The notes: generated by a model not told the origin, from the sequence alone. A DNA stretch of 64,000 nt from Heterobilharzia americana (GCA_944470555.2 OX104127.1:41405934-41469933); one strand, 5' to 3'. Counted from the stretch's first letter, positions 33,356 to 48,069 are shown. Numbers and translations are program-made.

Positions 33356-34674
33356 AAGTTACATAGGTTGCCTGTTAGTAGAATCCAGTCCTACTAGGGA
33401 GTCCGTCGTGGCCTGAACTGGAAGTTTTCTTCATACTCTATAGTAGATTTTGTTAACCTTCTTGAAATCTGCTCAGTTCAACTATTCAAGTTGTCACTGA
33501 GCCATTTAACGATTAAATTAGATATTCTATGCAATGAAGTGATGAAAAATCTTATTTACAGGTGTTGGTATCCTATATGTTGTCATGTAAGTTTTATGTA
33601 GCATGGCTGACATTAGTGGCCATTATTCCGTTCAAACAGTGTGCGAAATGGGTAATTTAGAGGGTAATTTTAATTATTCCCTTCATTCATTGCAATATTT
33701 TTAATCTACAGTGATATATTAAGCTTACATAACAACATGCCGGATACCGACAGTGCTTATTTATAGTCAAGATATTAAATAATATAAACATACATGATCC
33801 ATTGCATTATATTACTGACGAAATCAATTCCAGACGTAAACCGCTTATAAGCAATTTATAGCTGTCATTTAGCGACTCAATCTAAAACTATATTTCTTTG
33901 TGGCTGTGGGTTAGTTTCTGTATCATCATTCTTTTTTTACTAGGAACTGTCTTGCTATACATTTTGTTTCCTTAAAACTTTAAATAGTTTGACAGAAACT
34001 CTGTTGATAGGATGAAAAGAATTTACTTTATCTCAGTGGTTCTTATCAGCTGATTATTTATCCCCATTGATAAGAATTGAATTTACACGTAAAATCAGGA
34101 CACTTTCATTGGATATTTTTGCAGCAGAAGTATAAAAGAATATTAATCAGGAGGCTGTGGTTCACAAGACAATGAGATTTTGTTTAAAAAAACATTATGT
34201 CTAACTAAGGGGACCTATTGAAGTTCATTCAAAAATAATTATAAAGGAGAAACCAATGAATGACAGTGCATTACTACAGAAAAGAAGCCACTTTCTAACA
34301 ATTTCTGTAACATTGTTGATATGAGCACTAGAATGATCAATGATCCAATGACTCGAAGTTATATAATTTCCAAGTTTCTCTGCGTACTTTAAATTGCATG
34401 TTCTGTCACACTATTTAAACTAGATAATTGATATATACGTGTGGAATATACAATTGTCGAAGAAAATAAAGTCAGTTATTAACTGGTATTTTTGATTATA
34501 TTCCAAGAATTTCACGTTTCAGAAGCCGAAACTCATTCAACAGTGTTACAGCTTACTGTATTTTTGAGATGAATGAGGATTTTTAATTTAGAAGTAGTGA
34601 ATGCTAACTAAAGACCTTAGGTGACAGTCTCACTATGTCGTGAATTGATAGAAGTTGGAAATTGTGAACCACTG
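33356..34674. other. no gene recognised
   Basis: AT-rich sequence. No coding frame, repeat or splice-flanked exon recognised. Confidence 0.45.
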
Positions 34675-34855
34675 GAAACTGACCCAGTGGCTGAATGGTT
34701 AACACATTCGCCATGAAACCTGAAGGTCCTGAGTTCCATCCCTAGCCGAGTCGTGGGTGCGTACTGCTGAGGAGTCCCATACTAGTACGAAACAGCTGTC
34801 CATTGCTCTCAGACTTTCAATGGTTACAACTTACTGTTGGGTGAGACTAAAAGTT
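34675..34855 (+). mobile_element. 'T' SINE-like element T4
   Basis: tRNA-like head GACCCAGTGGCTGAATGG with TTAACACATTCGCC, a B-box-like GGTCCTGAGTTCCATCCC, then CTGCTGAGGAGTCCCATAC, GAAACAGCTGTCCA and the body end. A single orientation, not paired. Confidence 0.72.
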
Positions 34856-35249
34856 ATCCTTAGGTGTTGCAGTACTCTATCGGAAAATATGAATATTATG
34901 TGTTTTGTATGCATATATTCTGAAATGAAAACTGAAATCATAAATCTTTTTGGATGTAATTTGAAGCCTCAACTAACTCACTGTGACCTCTAAGTATGAT
35001 TCATGTTGAATAACTGTACTTACTTTCCATCTAAGTAGAAGTGCAATCAACACTTTGTACATGAATGAACACTTTGAAAAATGATTCAGTGATAGACAGC
35101 ATTGTGAAAACTATACAAATATATAAGATATTGAAACAGAACATAGAAAGTGTTCGTATTTTCACAAACAACCCTACAACCTATAGCAAGCATAACAATA
35201 CCTGGGGACAACTTTTAGCCACATAACTTACTATTTAGTCAATGATCTT
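34856..35249. other. no recognised feature
   Basis: AT-rich sequence. Nothing recognised. Confidence 0.4.
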
Positions 35250-35930
35250 AGAAACAATTAGTCCCTTTTATAAATTTGGACAGAACAATTAGATGTAATT
35301 TATCTGAAAAATTTGATGTATATGCGCTACATATTTCAAGCAATCTGATCGTAAGTGGGGGAAGGATACATATGACATAAAAAAATTCAATAATAAGAAA
35401 GGTAATGAAGAGTGAATGATACTATTTGAAGAGAAACGTGGTAATACAACAAGATGAGGATTACCATGAGTAGGTCTAACACAAAGATAGACTGTTTTTA
35501 AACACTTAACGGGGACTTAAATCTTTCAATAAATCTGAGTATACACCCCTGACAGTTTCTATACAGACTGTTTCAATATCAACTCTGTAAACGTAATCGA
35601 TAATATGTTCATCAGTTTGACTGTCTGAGACAATTATGGTTTGGTAGGCTTGTATTGATACAAGGTAATGATTGAAGATGAAATGACAATTTAGACCATG
35701 CTCGGATTCGAACCCGGTGGCCGCTGGTTCATATTATCTCTTCATTACATTTCTAATTATTAAATTCTTTTATGTCATATTTATCATTCCCGCACTTCCG
35801 ATTTTCAAAACAAAATATCTCAACGACTAAATATGTAATCAGATTGCTTGATATATGTAGCGCATCACATTTTTCAGATAAACTATGTCTTCTAATTAAG
35901 TTATCCGAATAGGTCAAATTCCCAAATAAG
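35250..35930. repeat. inverted repeat enclosing a 'U' tRNA-like core
   Basis: Arms at about 35250-35410 and 35745-35930 are diverged reverse complements, sharing for example TCAAGCAATCTGAT and its complement. Between them, 35610-35735 carries a minus-strand U-family unit: the tail module (TTTGACTGTCTGAGAC, TTATGGTTTGGTAG) and tRNA-like B-box sequence (CTCGGATTCGAACCCGGTGG). U is a local name. Better copies lie at 60370-60905. Confidence 0.6.
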
Positions 35931-36858
35931 AGCGACCAAAGTCTTTGCAAGAACTGGTAAGGAATCATGCTGCTGTCCACACAAAGCAAAATATAATGCT
36001 GCATCATCCTGGAGAGACTAAAAAAATGCTCTGCATTTAAAATTACGACCAGAATGGGCTGCCTGCCTGCCTGCCTTCAGGTAGAACAAATCATATGTCA
36101 ATCGAATTGTAGTGCTAAGCTACACATCATCATAGAAGGCAGTATGGAATGGCAGTCAACTCTCCATCTTACCTCAACTTTATCGATTTTGAAAAGGCGT
36201 TCAATAGCATCAACCGAGAAGTAATTTGGCAGCTCCTGCTTCAACACTACGGTTTCAGTGCCACAAACCGTTATCAACCTCGTTCAACAGTAGCTATATG
36301 ATGAGGCTACATGCGAAGTGATTTACAATGGAACACTCAGTGCCAACTTTGAAGTGAAAACAGCGTAGAGGAGAAGAACGAGGTGTCCGTCTACTACCAC
36401 TGATGATCTTCCTAATTGAGGTCGACTGGACTGGATCATGCAACAAACAGTAATGATTTGTGTGTAATGTCTAATGTCCCATGAACTCAAAGATCCACAG
36501 ACGAAAACTAACAATTTGGTACAGGAGGCGAGGCAGGGGAGTGAAGACGAAACCTGAAGTGAAAGCAGAGAAGACAGAAGTGATGAAGATAACCAACAAA
36601 CATCATCATCAACAACAACAAGCACCAATCACCATCAATGGGAGAAATCTAAACAACGTTGTCTCTCACCTACCTACCAACATAAGCAGCATCGTTACAA
36701 CTACACTCAGCACATGCACTGATGAGAACGTCAGAGCCAGCATTGGGAAGACAACAAGACAGGCCTTCCTGCACTACTCTCAAACAAACAGTGTGCAGAT
36801 CTACTGCACCACCCTGCACTTCACTCCAATCCACTCCACTCCACTTGGTGGTGGTGGT
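35931..36858 (+). mobile_element. RTE-like LINE fragment R4a (RT domain)
   Basis: The plus strand runs from the RT linker (TTGCAAGAACTGGTAAGG near 35950, matching 53415 of R7) through fragments around 36180-36260 (ATCGATTTTGAAAAGGCG, the palm region) to VEKTEVMKI-like and PITINGRNLNNVVSH near 36625-36670. It stops at a TGGTGGTGG junction at about 36858, where the opposite-strand copy R4b begins. Neither true end of the element is present. Confidence 0.8.
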
Positions 36859-38578
36859 CCAACAAACAACTTTTTGAAGTAGTCAGCCCATTGTTTCCTT
36901 TCTTTCTCTTCTTTCGTAATTAAATTTCTGACATCATCTTTTATTCGCTTCATCTGCGTTGATCTCTTCCCACATAGTTACCTGGTTATTTGATACAATG
37001 TTGTCTGGTCTCTCCTACCAGCTTGCAGTCTATTCTGCTTCACTTACCAATGTTTCGTAGAAGTGTCTTTTGTCTTCCCACACACTCTTCTTCACTTCTT
37101 TGTCCAGTGTATTGTTTTATACATTGTATTCAGTTCCTCTTGTCGTTGTGCATCCTTGCACTACACTGGTTTATCTTCTGCTTCACCATCCTCCTCTCCC
37201 TGCTCTATCAGCTTCCATGTATCCATTGACATCCACTCCATTACTTATCTTCTTTCTTCTTCCTTCCTAATACGGCTGCACAGGTTTATTTCCACAGAGC
37301 TTTCAAAGACTTCCAGTGTTATTCCACACAGGTTTCTTCACAGATGTTCCTCGATATCTCCCATTTTGTCTTTTGATGGCTGACTGAAGTGAAGATTTAC
37401 TTTGTAGTTTCGTCTTTCAGTTCGTGTTCCAGGTGTTGAACTTCAACTGTAGTCTATCACCAACTTGCTTGAAGGCTTTCAACTTGATTTGGAAGTCAGG
37501 TTCCTTGCACTGGATGGTGAGTGGTGTTAACCCTCTATCTTCTCCCCTTGTTGACCTAGTCAGTGTCAAGTAGGCTGCTTCTCCACTTTCTTCACATTGA
37601 GATGAAGTCGATCTGATTTTTGATTTAGTGTGTCCTGGTGTCTGATGAAATCCATATCTCTTTGTGGATACCCTCGTGATTGAACACACTGTGCCTCACT
37701 GCAATCACCAAATCGTTGAATGCACAGAATTCTGCAAACAATTCTCCATTCTCATTCATCACCTCACCGATCACTTCTCAACCCATGATTGATTCTCTTC
37801 CTGTGTTGTCTGCTCCCAGTTCGGCATTCATGTCACTCTACCCACTAGAATAAGTTTTGATGTCGCCAACTGGAGTGAGATCTTGTCCAGTGTTGATTGC
37901 AGTTGTGTGTAGAATTCCTCCTTTTTCTCACGATCTGCATTATTTGTAGATGCACTGTGTAGCATTGTATCATTGTGACCTTCCTTCCTTCCTTCCTTCC
38001 TCCTGAGTTGAACCTTGGTGTTATAATTCTGATAGTGGAGGAGATTGGTTCCCACTACATGAGGGCCTTCGATGATGTTGGGGACATGATGATAGGCACT
38101 GGAGAACTCAGTGTGCTCGTGGTTGTCATCTGGGTGACAATATCGGAGTAGATTAATGACTCCTCTCCAGTTGACAGTTTGGAGAGTCCACTCCCATTCC
38201 ACCTGCTTTCCCAAATTCCAAGCACTTCAGTGTGATACCTCTTCATCTCGTTTGCAATCTGGGCTGTCTTGCTGGTTTCAAACATCGTGCGGACATTCCA
38301 TGTTCCCATGTTTACTTTCGCTTTCATCGAGGCAGAGAAGACACATCGACCAGTTGGCTTCCTGAAGGCAGGCTTTCACCGAGTGTTGTCATTTCGCCTC
38401 TCCGATTGCAGTGAGGAATGATTTTGTTATTGATTTTTATATTTGGTTTGTGCTTTGAAGTTTCTTTCGTGGTTAGATTTGTTTTGTGGGATAGGTTTGC
38501 TAGGCGTATGGCCAACCTTCGGTGTTTGTCGGGGCTTAGGACCGGCTAATGACTATTGAACTAGTTAACCAGGCGAGG
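36859..38578 (-). mobile_element. RTE-like LINE fragment R4b (5' end and endonuclease)
   Basis: Minus strand from the family 5' end at 38578, start ATG at 38327 (MKAKVNMGTWNVRTMFETSK), endonuclease frames identical in translation to R3 over at least 90 residues (38327-38055) and again at 38214-37828 and 37689-37417. It continues beyond the R3 break point into the pre-RT linker and ends at the inverted junction with R4a. A GGAA repeat lies at 37981-38000. Very young by similarity to R3. Confidence 0.88.
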
Positions 38579-39836
38579 TTGATAGTCCCTTATTACAATA
38601 CTTTATCCAGAGTGATTATTATTATTATAATTATTATTATTATCGCTACTATTCATAACTATCTCTCTCAACATCTAACCATTTTGATTGGTATATCTTT
38701 TCTGTTGATTACATAACTACATCGGCTGAATTTCCCCGCTATGCACCTAGAATCCTTTCTTACCTATTCTTAGCCATTTATTTCTGTTATTTATAAAAAT
38801 TAGACAGTATCAGTTGAATTTTCATGTCAGTATTCTTCATGTCTGTCAATGTATTGTATGCCTGCGCTATTGAGAGAATGTTAAATGGATACGTTTAAAA
38901 CTAGCAAATAAAGTATGTTTATACCATATATATTAATTGTATTTTTGATGGTTATGTGCATCCAGTCAGAATCAATAAATTGGAATCAGTTTACTTCATT
39001 CTGCAAATACCATTTTGATTGTGAGGTCCGGTAATTATCAGATTGATTCGTTACTTTGATTTGGTATGTTGTTTTAAACCATTTAGTATAACTAATTGAT
39101 TTGTCTATTTCTCAACGTTTATGCCTACCATATAGTCCAGCTAATAGATTGGTTGTAAGGGATGTTTTAATCATTTTATAAAGACTTCCAACTATCATAG
39201 GTCTCAGTTGGTACTTTGTGTACACTGGGAAGATATTCGAGTCTTTGCATACTAGTTACATGCCTTTTACTCGTAAGACGTGAAATGGAAGCTGAAAAAA
39301 CCTTCGAATTTCAACTGCTTAACATGATCAAAGGATGCAAACTAATTGTAACGAGTATACAATGGCACTAATATTGGTATTGTAAGTATCAACTAAAATC
39401 AGAAGGCAATGAGATGGATTATTTGAGTCTATATACTTCGTAGTTGAAAAGTACAATTCATATGAAATCAAATATACTACCGTATGTGGTCGTATCAGCT
39501 GACTTGAAGCTGTTGCTGCTATAACTAATGTATATTTAGTCAACAAACGATTCAATAATTTCTTAAACTTGAAAACAAACCTTTATCCAAATACCTAGCT
39601 GTGTAGTTTTTTAAAAACATATTTACAGAATTTTCGAAAATATCTCTGATCTATATGTTGAGACGTCAAGATAATCATTAACTACTAAGAACAGCAATCT
39701 TCAGAGAGAAAAGTATTCGTTTCATGAGAAAGATATTGCTCAATAAAAAGTGCTGAAATAACATGAATAGTGTCAGCACAGTAAGATTTGTAGGTCACTC
39801 CTAGGATTTCAAAATTAGAGCACCTATAAAGCAGTC
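38579..39836. other. no gene recognised
   Basis: AT-rich. A short ATT-rich microsatellite lies at about 38618-38643. Nothing else recognised. Confidence 0.45.
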
Positions 39837-40803
39837 CTGATTGTGGTCGACTGGATCATGCAACAAACTGTGAGAAGCGAGAAGAGGGGAATACACTGGC
39901 TGGACCGGGGAAAAGAACCTAGAAGATCAAGATTTCGCCGGTGACTTGTGTCTAATGTTACACAAACTTGAAGACCTACAGGTGAAAACTAACAAGTTGT
40001 CAGAAGAGGCAGTGGGGTGAAGACTGGACTTCAAGTGAATATAGAGAAGACAGAGGTGATGAAGATACCGCACCATCACCACCACCAACAACAACAACAA
40101 ACTCCAATCACCATCAATGGAAGGAACTGAAAGGAAGTAACCTCCTTCACCTATCTAGGCAGCACTGTTTCAACTACAGGCAACACAGGCACAGACGAGG
40201 ATGTCAAAGTGAGAATCGGAAAAGCAAGACAGACGTTCATTAGCCTGAAACCAGTGTGGAGATCCTCTGCACTCAGCATGTGGAACAACATCCGGATTTT
40301 CAACACTAATTCAGTCAAGTAAGTCAGTGCTTCCATGTGGTGGTTGAGAGACTTGGGGCGTTACGAAAGGGATTTCCAATAAACTACACACATTCATCAT
40401 CAACAGCTGCCACCTACGCTAACTCGATACTGAAGATCAGATAGATGGCCAGAAATAATAAGCAACAAGGAAGTGTGGTTGGCAACGAACCAATCAAGAA
40501 CCTATCACTCAACAAATATGCAGTGGAATGAAGTGGAGATGGATTTGATTGGGCATACACTGAGAAGTCAGATTGGTGACATCACGTGTCAGGCACTCGA
40601 GTGGAACGCAGATGGGAAACGACGAGTTGGGCGTCCGAGGTGAGGGTGAAATGGAGGAGATGGTGTGAGTAGGAAATGAGAGGTTGTGGGCAGTGGTGGA
40701 TCCAGGTTGAAAAGAATTCAGAGAACAGAGTGTAATGGAGACGTGCTACTGAATCCCTATGTTCCATTAGGAACTCAGGGACAAATAATAATAATAATAA
40801 TAA
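39837..40803 (+). mobile_element. RTE-like LINE copy R2b, 5'-truncated
   Basis: Nearly identical to 17903-18860 of R2, from GATTGTGGTCGACTGGATC to the 3' end and an AAT tail at about 40784-40803. It carries the same TYLGSTVSTTG block (near 40150). It starts abruptly in the RT. Possible short duplication AAAGCAG/AAGGCAG at the edges, too weak to rely on. Confidence 0.85.
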
Positions 40804-41131
40804 GGCAGATGAATAGTGCTTCTAGTGTTTTGATAAGTAAACAAGAATTGTAACTTAACCCTGCTTCACAATATGCAAACCGTTTGCCTCATGAATTTCA
40901 GTTTATTACTGATTGACCATCTATTTTACTTTATTCTTATCTGAGTTACATCTCTTGTATATAATATGAGGTATTCTTTGTTACATTTGAATGCATATAG
41001 AAAACCAGTCAGTTAATCAGCTGTTTTGTTCCAGTATTCCTTTGTTTTGATTTTGGGGGGAAATCACCACTGATGTTTAGTAAATCACGGGTAGATTTTC
41101 TCTTGATCATATTAACAAACAACAGGCTATC
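40804..41131. other. no recognised feature
   Basis: AT-rich spacer. Confidence 0.4.
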
Positions 41132-41397
41132 ATGTTATATTCATCTTGGTGATTAGCATTGGAATCCAGGAAGTGCGTTTCGTCCTATTTGGGACTCTTA
41201 ACTTTAGTAAGATTCTCCAGATACCTGCTCAAGCGGCTTAGTGGATGGTGCTTTGTTATTTGAAGCGATGGGTAATAGGTTCGAGTCCCAGCGGGAATAA
41301 AACTAATTGGGGTCCAGGTACATCCAACTGACGAGTCCCAAATGGGATGAAAGTGCATCCTGGATTCCACTCCTAGTCACCAAGATGAATATAACAT
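41132..41397. mobile_element. Sm-alpha-like inverted pair S8 with inverted flank
   Basis: The left unit (41152-41212, minus) is a SINE end with a broken core (TTAAGA). The right unit (41225-41382, plus) has a tRNA-like head (GCGGCTTAGTGGATGGTGC, B box GGTTCGAGTCCCA) and an intact-looking hammerhead. About 20 bases outside each SINE end are also reverse complements (GTTATATTCATCTTGGTG versus its complement near 41378-41395), so host-like flank is part of the palindrome. Confidence 0.78.
41321..41367 (+). ncRNA. hammerhead ribozyme core, intact-looking
   Basis: CTGACGA at 41328-41334, a five-pair stem II (GTCCC/GGGAT with a G-U closing pair, loop AAAT), GAAA at 41349-41352, and ATC with C17 at 41359. 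Stem I is ATCCAA against TTGGAT-like sequence with a mismatch next to the core (A-C). Stem III is one A-U pair with no clean second pair. The core is complete, but the stems are weak, so activity is plausible rather than assured. Confidence 0.55.
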
Positions 41398-43645
<2,248 letters not shown>

Positions 43646-44599
43646 GAAGCTCAACTCCGGGAGAAACGTCATTCATCAGAAGTTTGGCTAGACGACATAT
43701 TGCTAGATTATGCTACATCCTGATGCTCATTCCCGCGCCAGTTTCACTAATAGCTTAGTGTCATTACCTTGGGCTTATGTGATCTACAATAACTTGGTGG
43801 CCTTCAATAGCTTTCCTAAGTTTATCAACGAGAAATTCACTAGTTAGCTTATGATTTCATAAAACTGTTCCAAAAGTTTGAAGTTCTGATAGACAATAAT
43901 GATATGATCTATGAGAGGAGAATGTTTCTTATTGACGAAATGCTATACATTACAGAATAAAATGTTAACAGTCCTTTTTCTGGTTTGACAACATTTTCAA
44001 AGTTTATCAGCAGGGACAGTAAGATATAGAAAGGAAGAGAAACGACTGACTAATATTCTCTAAGCAATAAATGTTGGTTCCGCACTAGATTTAGGATCGG
44101 GATTATTTCTCCTTTGAACGTGATCACATCGCTTAAAAGTGCCTCATTGACTGAATAACTCTACATGGAGGTTTGTGGGGATTCATTCATTGATTAAAGA
44201 TTATTGTTATTATTTAAGATTTCGCGTCAATTGACGATAAAATGGATTATAAGATTGAAAACTTAATATGATAAATACATCTATGTTTTTATGATCCAAA
44301 TTCAAACTGATAACTGCAACATAGATAGGACTGATCTATCAGAAAACCGAAATAATGATATGGTCAGCAATCTCTTGCATAATAATTTGATTGAAGACTT
44401 TATGTAAAATAATCTGAAACATTAAGGGTCTTGTATGCCTTTCGTATGTGGTATACCTAAGATAAATAAGTAAAACGTGCCCCTGAAATTCATAAGATTA
44501 ACTTGCTTCATCAATTAGTCGCTTGTTGACTTACGGAATAGTTACAGCCTATCAACTGACGTCTAACTGGATACAATGAAAGATTTATCTCAGTCACAC
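43646..44599. other. no gene recognised
   Basis: AT-rich sequence between the trinucleotide tract and a Penelope-like fragment. Confidence 0.45.
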
Positions 44600-45455
44600 A
44601 AACATCTCTAATAAGTTTACTGTCTTTTGATTCAACTTCCTTGTTAGCAGAGGCTCTTATTCGTGAAACTTTTGGCCTTACTTGTCAGTACACCAACATT
44701 TTCCCTCTGCGAATAACGAAATACAAAAGCACATCATCAATGTCTTCCGAGTATGTTTAGTTTCAGTTCATCGATAACTGTCACCATCAAACTGATGGTG
44801 TAGCAATTGTGAGTTCAGTTGTTCACTGTGCTAGCAGATATCTTTGTTTCCAATCTTTAGAGGATAAAGAGTGGTTGTATGATTGAAACATCTTTGTATA
44901 CAACAACCTAAATCATACATCCTCTCTATTAAATTACTTCAGTAATACACACGATTTTCGTCATGAATTATAAAAATAATCATCAGTTCAACTTTCTACA
45001 TATTGCTTTACAACGTAGAAAAGATAATAGGCTTTGAGTCTTCATTCATCGAAAGATTACGTGGAGTGAACCATGTCTGAAGTTCGAAACCTTTTATCCA
45101 GCACTTTTCCAGGTGGTAATAAAGCACTGTCAAAGTACTAGTTTACAAAACGAAGAGAAATTATTTTCTAGTAGTCAACTAAAGGATGAATCTTTGAGTA
45201 TTGTACAATCCTGTGAGACAACAGTTATTCCCAAGAATTTAACAAGCATGATAAATCTAAAAATAAGTAACAGTAAGAAGATTAAAGCAAATAAGAAGCC
45301 AATTTTCATTTATTTTGGCTTTAAAAGTGATGGTATTGCAGAGACAATCACTAGAGGAGTGAGTACCGCACCGGTTACAACATATTCTGAGGCTAAGCTG
45401 ATCTCTGTTTACATAAAAACATGCTCATTAGTACTGCCAGAAATATAGGAGCACT
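44600..45455 (+). mobile_element. Penelope-like element, type 2, decayed
   Basis: The plus strand reads EALIRETFGLTCQYTNIFPL near 44650, FQFIDNCHHQTDGVAI near 44770 (motif B region), FVYNNLNHTSSLLNYFSNTH near 44890 (just after motif C), and then the open frame 45113-45448, which aligns in order with the copy at 31145-31265 (KPIFIYFGFKSDGIAETI, AKLISVYIKTCSLV). The open frame looks gene-like on its own but belongs to this element. The GIY-YIG end is absent. Confidence 0.75.
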
Positions 45456-45739
45456 TATACAACTAATCATGAATTTTGTGAAAAAGTTTACTCGTACTTG
45501 CTGAGGTAACTGCATTAAAATGATATGGGAAAGTTAGTGATTAGATCCTCTAAATGTGTACCGAAAGGCTCACAATTCACAGGAACACGTGTTTCTAGCA
45601 AAGTAGTCCATCAAAGACTTATGGACACAGGACGTGTTGTAAATAGCTTGGATCTTACAAAATAATCAAAAGATAAAGCAATTCTAGTATTCTGAAGTTA
45701 ACTTAGATGGTACATTTAGAAAGTAGGAAACATCATTAG
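45456..45739. other. no recognised feature
   Basis: Spacer between Penelope and RTE fragments. Confidence 0.4.
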
Positions 45740-46635
45740 CATTATTTATTTATCCTTTGGGTTCCTAGTAGTACGTCGCCATTTCACTCTCTTCTCTCCA
45801 ATCTCTCAAACCTGGCTACACCACTGCTCACAATCTTTCATTTCTTCCTCACACCATCTCACCCATGTCATCCTCACCTCCGACGCCCAACTTCTCGTTC
45901 CCCATATCAATTCCACCCGATGGCTTGAAATGGCCTGACGAGTGATGTCCCCAAATAGTCTCCTCACTCTATACCCAATCCATTCAAATCCAATCCAATC
46001 CATCTCCACTTCCTTCTTCTGCATATTCGTTGGACAATAGGTTGTTGTCTCGTTGGTTCGTGGGCAGTCAGCCACCCAGCCAGAGTGAGTTCCTCCTTGC
46101 TTATTCACATTATTCTGGTTATCTCATCTCCATCTTCAGTGTCAGTATTGAGTGAGTGTATGTGGTGGCTGTTGATGATGTATGTCTGAAGTTTTTTGTT
46201 GGAAATGCTTTTCATAATGCCCCGCCAAGTCTCTCAACCATCACATAGAAAGAAGCACTGACTTACTTGATTGAATTAGTGTTGAAAATCTGGATGTTGT
46301 TCACGCTTTATGCTGAGTGGAGTGCAGGGTGGTGCAGTAGATCTGCACACTGTTTATTTGAGAGTAGTGCATGAAGGCCTGTCTTGTTGTCTTTCCGATG
46401 CTGGCTTTGACGTTCTCATCAGTGCACGTGCTGAGTGTAGTTGTAACGATGCTGCTTATGTTGGTAGGTAGGTGAGAGACAACGTTGTATAGATTTCTCC
46501 CATTGATGGTGATTGGTGCTTATTGTTGTTGATGATGATGTTTGTTGGTTATCTTCATCACCTCTATCTTTTGTACGTTTACCTGAAGGAAGTCCTGTCT
46601 TCCATGCCTCTTCTGTCCAAAAATAAGCAATTATC
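45740..46635 (-). mobile_element. RTE-like LINE copy R5, 3' portion
   Basis: Minus strand: RT end (46637-46419, GEDNQQTSSSTT region) through 46108-45806, which encodes MNKQGGTHSGWVADCPRTNE and GYRVRRLFGDITRQA, to the 3' terminus CTTTGGGTTCC (read on plus) and an ATT-rich tail near 45740-45755. The 46108-45950 part is identical in translation to 49448-49615. Confidence 0.82.
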
Positions 46636-46794
46636 AATCACTTTACCATGATAGTCACTTCTCCTTAACTTATTCTCTCATTTCATAATGTAACCTTTCC
46701 AATGAAGCTCTACCGGTGTTCCACTTACATTAAATTTTTTTAAGTACCTTTAGCCCACTGAGTCTAGGTTGATTCATCAACAAATAAATGTTTT

Positions 46795-47095
46795 CAGGGC
46801 AGTATTCATCACAAACTTACATCAGCCGGAGAACCATTGAAACCTGTTAGCACTGAACAGTTATTTCGTCCTGGTGTGGAACTTTTTAGTAGTGAAGATC
46901 TACAGCCTACTCAGGGGTCGAAAGTACTCGTCTCGAAAACCGAAGGTGCTGCGTTAGATCCTTTTCAGGATCATCATTGTGAGTTGCTATTGAGTCATAC
47001 TCTATGAGGAAACAGTTGTTCAGCGCTCGAAGATTTTAAGGGGTTCTATAGTCGATATCGCTTCGTGATGATTACTACCTTGAGAACAATCATTC
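46795..47095. mobile_element. 'T' inverted pair, decayed
   Basis: The left arm (46795-46900, minus) has GTATTCATCAC, GAGAACCATTGAAACC and GAACAGTTATTTCGTCC. The right arm (46985-47095, plus) has GAAACAGTTGTTCAGCG, GGGGTTCTATAG and GATGATTACTACC, the complement order. The tRNA-like heads are mostly lost. Confidence 0.6.
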
Positions 47096-48069
47096 CCCAC
47101 AAACCCCAAAATTGAAATACTTTGGCATTGTCCATTTGAACTTTGCCTAACTTCCTGTTGCATTAGAAATATAGTTGGAGCATTTTCATGTGTTTAGTTA
47201 GCTTTATTTGGATACTTATATTTCTTAATATACCATGTTTTTTTCCCTTTTAACCAAGTTCATCTTATTTTAATTCAGGTTGTAAACAACTGATAAGAAA
47301 CCATAGGAATAAAGTAATATCACATTATACCGCTCTAGCTGTTGTTGGCCTTCTAACAAAGTTCATATATGTAAACATGTGTATGAAAGAATACTGAACA
47401 GCTACTTTATACTACTCAAAGACTATTCAGCAGTTCGCAACCATAACTTGAGCTAGGAATTGTCAGGTTTTAAGGAGAAAAAATTTCTACTCAATCAGTG
47501 TACTGAAATCACACTGCTTACATTTCCCAGTTTCTTTCTTCAAGGACAATCAGCTTTGCACTTTCATGCAATTTGAATACCAGTTCCCAGTTTATTGAAA
47601 GTGTTAATCAATCACTTCATTATTACTGTATATTCTTGTATTTCTGTCGGTAACATGAAATTGAATTAGAGTGATATCTTTGTGATAATCAGTCAAATGG
47701 CTGAGGTTGCCAACTGGTACTTTTCTAGGCTGAATGTTGTCTCAGTTTTTTATTGGGATAGTGGTGAACTTAAAGTACTGCATGGTCTTAAATAGTAAGA
47801 ATAAATGACTCTAAAGACCACTTAAACAACCAATGAAATAAGTAATTAAATTCCTTTATTTTATGAAAAAACGACTAACTTTTGAACTGAAATAAAGAAA
47901 TCCACTTTTATCATTTCAGCGGTTATCAAGATGGCTTTTGGTCACTCAAAGTTAAAAGTGAAACTGTTTGAAATCGTGTGGAATAAGAGTGTTTTTAAGT
48001 TTAGTAAATTTAATCTAATTACGTAACCTGTGAAGTTCACTTTTGTTTGGTTGCATATCTTAGTAAATA
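47096..48069. other. no gene recognised
   Basis: AT-rich sequence. Nothing recognised. Confidence 0.45.

Noticed and set aside
36990..37383. Several overlapping plus-strand open frames rich in Ser, Leu and Pro
   Set aside because: Complement shadows of the minus-strand RTE copy R4b; the same shadows occur opposite R3 and R7.
45113..45448. 111-codon open frame that looks like a novel gene or exon
   Set aside because: It aligns in order with the type-2 Penelope copy at 31145-31265, so it was merged into that element.
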